A DNA stretch of 64,000 nucleotides from Pedobacter yonginensis (lineage in GTDB: Bacteria; Bacteroidota; Bacteroidia; Sphingobacteriales; Sphingobacteriaceae). The stretch lies in the NCBI RefSeq assembly GCF_003173595.1, contig NZ_QGNZ01000004.1, positions 248,001 through 312,000 on the forward strand, written 5' to 3'. The notes beneath the pieces were generated by a model that worked only from the letters and a program-made list of their open reading frames with translations, made no database searches and was not told the DNA's origin. The position numbers and the translations under genes are program-made. Below are positions 61,275-64,000 of this stretch, one piece after another (the first letter of the stretch is position 1; every line of letters starts with the position of its first letter).

Positions 61275-62009
61275 TCACTCTCTTCTGCTTTCTACCGTGT
61301 ACACAAAACTGTCGGCTTTGTAATAGCCAAGATTGTATTCGATTGGTCTTTCTTCGATATCATACACAAATCGTTTCCTAAATAAGATTGGGGCGCCAAC
61401 ATTTGTTTCTAATTTGTCGGCAATAAACTCGTCGGCAAGCAACGCACTGATTTCCTCTTTAGAAATCATCGCAACAACTGAATGTTCTTTTTCAAGCATT
61501 TCGTATAAGGGAGCTTTGTAATCTTCCTCACCTGTAAGGCCCACATTCGGATGAAAGTACGATTCGAAATAAACGAATGGTCCTTCTGGGCGGCCTCTTA
61601 AGCGCACCAGCTTCAAAACTTTCTTATCTTCTTTGATCTGAAAAAAACTAGCCAAACGCTTTTCGGGATAAACCCAGCTTACGTGCAATTCAAAATTTCG
61701 GATTGGAATTCCACGAGCACTCATTTCCTGAGAAAAACTCATCCAGTTTTTTGATTTTGAGCTCAGCGATTTTGATTCTGCCACTTTTGTACCCACTCCT
61801 TTTTTACGGATGAGTAAGCCATCATAAACCAACTTGTTGATGGATTGGCGCAAAGTAGTACGCGATATGCACAATTCTTTTGATAGCTCCACTTCGTTAG
61901 GGAGCAATTTGCCGCCAATATATTCAGGACTTTCAATCAATTTTCTCAACAACGCTTCCGCCTGAACATGCAAAGGTACCGGACTTTTATGGTCTATCGT
62001 TAGTTTCAT
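61275..62009 (-). CDS. GntR/HutC-family regulator with UTRA domain
   Basis: 244 aa. N-terminal winged helix (VPLHVQAEALLRKLIESPEY, LPNEVELSKELCISRTTLRQ, LLIRKKGVGTKVAES) and C-terminal UTRA effector domain (about 85-240) with VLKLVRLRGRPEGPFVYFE and RPIEYNLGYYKADSF. These bind sugar phosphates or other small ligands. I chose ATG 62009, which gives the normal N-terminus; ATG 62057 adds a hydrophobic tail. It is divergent from a mannose-6-phosphate-isomerase-like gene and likely controls it and itself. Confidence 0.92.
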   Translation of the reverse strand: MKLTIDHKSPVPLHVQAEALLRKLIESPEYIGGKLLPNEVELSKELCISRTTLRQSINKLVYDGLLIRKKGVGTKVAESKSLSSKSKNWMSFSQEMSARGIPIRNFELHVSWVYPEKRLASFFQIKEDKKVLKLVRLRGRPEGPFVYFESYFHPNVGLTGEEDYKAPLYEMLEKEHSVVAMISKEEISALLADEFIADKLETNVGAPILFRKRFVYDIEERPIEYNLGYYKADSFVYTVESRRE

Positions 62010-62050
62010 AGTCAATGCAATAATATAAAAATTTTGGGTGATTTGCATTA

Positions 62051-62061
62051 TGTACATACAT
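62051..62061. promoter_or_regulatory. Candidate GntR operator near its own gene
   Basis: TGTACATACAT, about 42 bp upstream of the gntR start. It differs by one base from the site at 62535-62545. Confidence 0.4.
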
Positions 62062-62130
62062 TGTATGGGGCGAGATCACTGAAGTGGATTTTGAGTTGGT
62101 CAATTTTTCTGTGTTTAATTGTTGTGTGGT

Positions 62131-62455
62131 GTATAAATTTTCCCGCAGATTAAGGTGATTTTCCCGCAGATTCTAAATAATCTAACTTTCCGCGGTTTCT
62201 GTGTTTAAATAGTGTGTGATGTATAAATTTTCCCGCAGATTAAGGTGATTTTTACCGAGATTCTAAATAATCAACTTGCCGTGGTTTCTGTGTTTCAGTG
62301 ATGTATGGTGTATAAATTTTCTCGCAGATTAAGGTGGTTTTTATGCAGATTTCAATAAATCAACTTTTTCATGCTTTCGTGCTTCGATGGCAAATAGTGT
62401 ATTGATTATCCCGCAGATTTTTACTAACCAACCTTCCGTGTTTTCTGTGCTTCCG
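62131..62455. repeat. Four tandem repeats of about 90 bp
   Basis: Units begin at 62131, 62221, 62310 and 62399 (spacing 90, 89, 89). Each starts gtataaattttcccgcagat or a variant and includes a cagattctaaataatc and a ccgcggtttctgtg block. Identity falls from the first pair to the fourth copy. The repeat lies between the GntR gene and the promoter of the isomerase gene. No ORF and no spacer diversity, so it is not a CRISPR. Confidence 0.8.
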
Positions 62456-62505
62456 TGGCTAGAACGATAAAGTGCACTTATAATTTAAAAATATTTAAAC
62501 AAAAG

Positions 62506-62536
62506 TTTGGAAGTAAATTTTTTAATAATACATTTG
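62506..62536 (+). promoter_or_regulatory. Consensus promoter of the isomerase-like gene
   Basis: -33 TTTG at 62506-62509, a 19-bp spacer, and -7 TACATTTG at 62529-62536. Predicted start is about 62541, leaving a leader of about 208 nt before the ATG at 62749. Confidence 0.7.
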
Positions 62537-62545
62537 TATATACAT
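62535..62545. promoter_or_regulatory. Candidate GntR operator overlapping the transcription start
   Basis: TGTATATACAT, a near-palindrome covering the predicted +1 of the isomerase gene. A bound repressor here would block transcription. A related half-site (gaatgtattg) follows at about 62552. Confidence 0.45.
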
Positions 62546-62748
62546 ACTAAAGAATGTATTGTCTAACCAGATTTTTTATTTCAATAGCCGAGTTTTGCAT
62601 GATGATGAGCCGAAGCCTTTCTCTTTTTAAGTCTATATCAGTTTCTATTCAATTTTAGCCCTATGAAGATGATTAAGGCTTCGCTAACGAGACAGGAAGT
62701 TTTCTTTCTTTATGCGTAAAATATCAAATGCAAGAACATTGTACAAAC

Positions 62749-64000
62749 ATGGACCAATTTCAAAATAACATTTATCAGAATCCTCATATCGATATGTCAA
62801 TAGAAGAACCGATGCGAAAAACCGAGCAAGAAATTATGCCGGCATTTAGGAAAGAAATCAACAAGCCGCAGGGTTATGATATCTACCCATACTTTACGCT
62901 TGGCGAAAAACAGATTTTCAATGGCTATGCAACCTTGGCTGAGTACATCACTGCTCAAAAAACCGTTATCATTGATGGTTATGTTGGCGTGTATTGGAAT
63001 CTTTTGATTAGTTCCCTAAAAAAGGAACTTGCTTCAAAAGGCCTGCGTTTAAACGTTATAGAAACCTCTGCATTTTTAAAGGATGAAGATTGGATTGATG
63101 AGATTACAGCAGAGTTTTTGGGTGAGAGTGGAGCCGTATGGGGAAAAAAGACCACTTTGAGTTTAGCTGATTTCCTCGATCTTGAAGCACTAAAGAGTGT
63201 TCAAGTTGACGAAAAATACGATGTAAACCTGATTATCGGTTGTGGTGCTTCATTGTGTGGATGGGATGCAGCTCTAATTTATGTTGATTTACCAAAAAAT
63301 GAGTTGCAGCACCGTATGAGTGCTGGAGCAATCTGCAATCTGGGTAAGTCTAGTCCGCAGGAGCAAACAGAAATGTACAAGCGTTTTTATTTTGTTGATT
63401 GGGTTGTACTTAATACTCATAAAGAGCAATTGGCAAAGAACGTGGCTGTTTTTGTTGATGCACAATGGGAAGAAGATATAAATTGGGGTTACGGCGAGGC
63501 GGTTCGGGCAGGGCTTAAGCAAATGTCCACGTCAGTTTTCCGTGCAAGGCCCTGGTTTGCGCCAGGTGCTTGGGGTGGCCAGTGGATGAAACACCGTATG
63601 CCGCAACTCGATCAAAATGAAGTGAATTATGCATGGTCTTTCGAACTGATCGTTCCCGAAAATGGGTTGGTATTTGAAAGCAATGGCCTGCTTTTAGAAG
63701 TTTCTTTCGATTTGTTAATGTTCGAACAGGGAGAAAATGTACTAGGAAAGCATTATCAGCGCTTTGGATATGAATTTCCGATACGCTTTGATTTTCTAGA
63801 CACCTTTGATGGAGGTAACCTTTCTATACAATGCCACCCTAGCCTGAATTATATCAAAGAGGAGTTTGGTGAAAACATCACCCAAGATGAAACTTACTAC
63901 ATCCTCGACTGCGATAAAGATGCAAGTGTATATCTAGGTTTTCAACAAGATATTAATCCAGAGGGATTTAAAAAAGTGTTGGAAGATAGCAATGAAAATG
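62749..64000 (+). CDS. Class I mannose-6-phosphate-isomerase-like protein (cut by window end)
   Basis: The frame is open from ATG 62749 to the last base (417 codons visible), so the gene continues beyond the window. The N-terminal half (about 45-250) looks like a degenerate nucleotide-kinase-like domain (VIIDGYVGVYWNLLISSL; NLIIGCGASLCGWDAALIYV). From about residue 265 it resembles phosphomannose isomerase: GAWGGQWMKHRMP, then the metal-site pattern SIQCHPSLNYI (Gln-x-His) and TQDETYYILDC with a Glu. It would interconvert mannose-6-P and fructose-6-P. The annotation rests on recalled family patterns. Confidence 0.72.
   Translation, partial: MDQFQNNIYQNPHIDMSIEEPMRKTEQEIMPAFRKEINKPQGYDIYPYFTLGEKQIFNGYATLAEYITAQKTVIIDGYVGVYWNLLISSLKKELASKGLRLNVIETSAFLKDEDWIDEITAEFLGESGAVWGKKTTLSLADFLDLEALKSVQVDEKYDVNLIIGCGASLCGWDAALIYVDLPKNELQHRMSAGAICNLGKSSPQEQTEMYKRFYFVDWVVLNTHKEQLAKNVAVFVDAQWEEDINWGYGEAVRAGLKQMSTSVFRARPWFAPGAWGGQWMKHRMPQLDQNEVNYAWSFELIVPENGLVFESNGLLLEVSFDLLMFEQGENVLGKHYQRFGYEFPIRFDFLDTFDGGNLSIQCHPSLNYIKEEFGENITQDETYYILDCDKDASVYLGFQQDINPEGFKKVLEDSNEN

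Noticed and set aside
62131..62455. CRISPR array
   Set aside because: Repeats are about 90 bp, contiguous and degenerate with no unique spacers, and no cas gene is nearby.

Overview
The window looks like chromosomal DNA of a Bacteroidota organism, most likely Sphingobacteriaceae and close to Pedobacter. This rests on SusC/SusD pairs, an ECF sigma/FecR unit, Bacteroidetes-type promoters (TTTG or TTG, 19-20 bp, TAnnTTTG), few Shine-Dalgarno sites, AT-rich spacers and a GH92 glycosidase. The species assignment is inference from gene style. No transposase, integrase, phage gene, CRISPR array or rRNA was seen.

Layout. 1-10.4 kb is a tetrapyrrole (heme) cluster: hemA (cut by the window start), a hemC-hemD fusion, hemB, hemL, a two-component system plus a TPR-like membrane protein, hemE and a hemJ-like oxidase. 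Its spacers hold two kinds of repeat. 10.5-15.2 kb carries an outer-membrane protein, a HAD phosphatase, a CAT-like acyltransferase, tRNA-Ala(GGC) and small membrane proteins. 15.5-20.1 kb carries a guanine-deaminase-like enzyme and a Tat-exported PaoABC-like molybdenum aldehyde oxidoreductase. 20.2-22.7 kb carries small genes, including an HxlR regulator whose promoter predicts a leaderless mRNA.

22.8-41.1 kb is a polysaccharide utilisation locus: susC/susD on the minus strand; then on the plus strand a surface lipoprotein and GH92 alpha-mannosidase, and, beyond a ROK repressor, an FAD oxidoreductase, a sugar permease, an SGNH esterase, a DUF4434 protein, an AGE-family epimerase, a GHL10-type hydrolase and a ROK kinase. 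The likely substrate is an alpha-mannose-containing glycan. At the far end a GntR/UTRA regulator and a mannose-6-phosphate-isomerase-like gene (cut by the window end) fit the same sugar theme.

41.2-49.4 kb is a second SusCD operon of another kind: ECF sigma, FecR, STN-bearing SusC, SusD, a lipoprotein and a di-heme peroxidase, i.e. a cell-surface-signalling uptake system. 49.7-61.2 kb is signalling-rich: a triple-PAS histidine kinase, a diadenylate-cyclase-like (DACNV-type) protein, a stand-alone receiver, an MscS/MscK-like channel, a secreted protein, an MDR oxidoreductase, and a LOV blue-light histidine kinase overlapping its own receiver gene.

The most interesting items are the DAC-like protein beside a mechanosensitive channel, the LOV kinase/receiver pair, the peroxidase inside a sigma/FecR/SusCD operon, and shared candidate operator sequences in the sugar loci.
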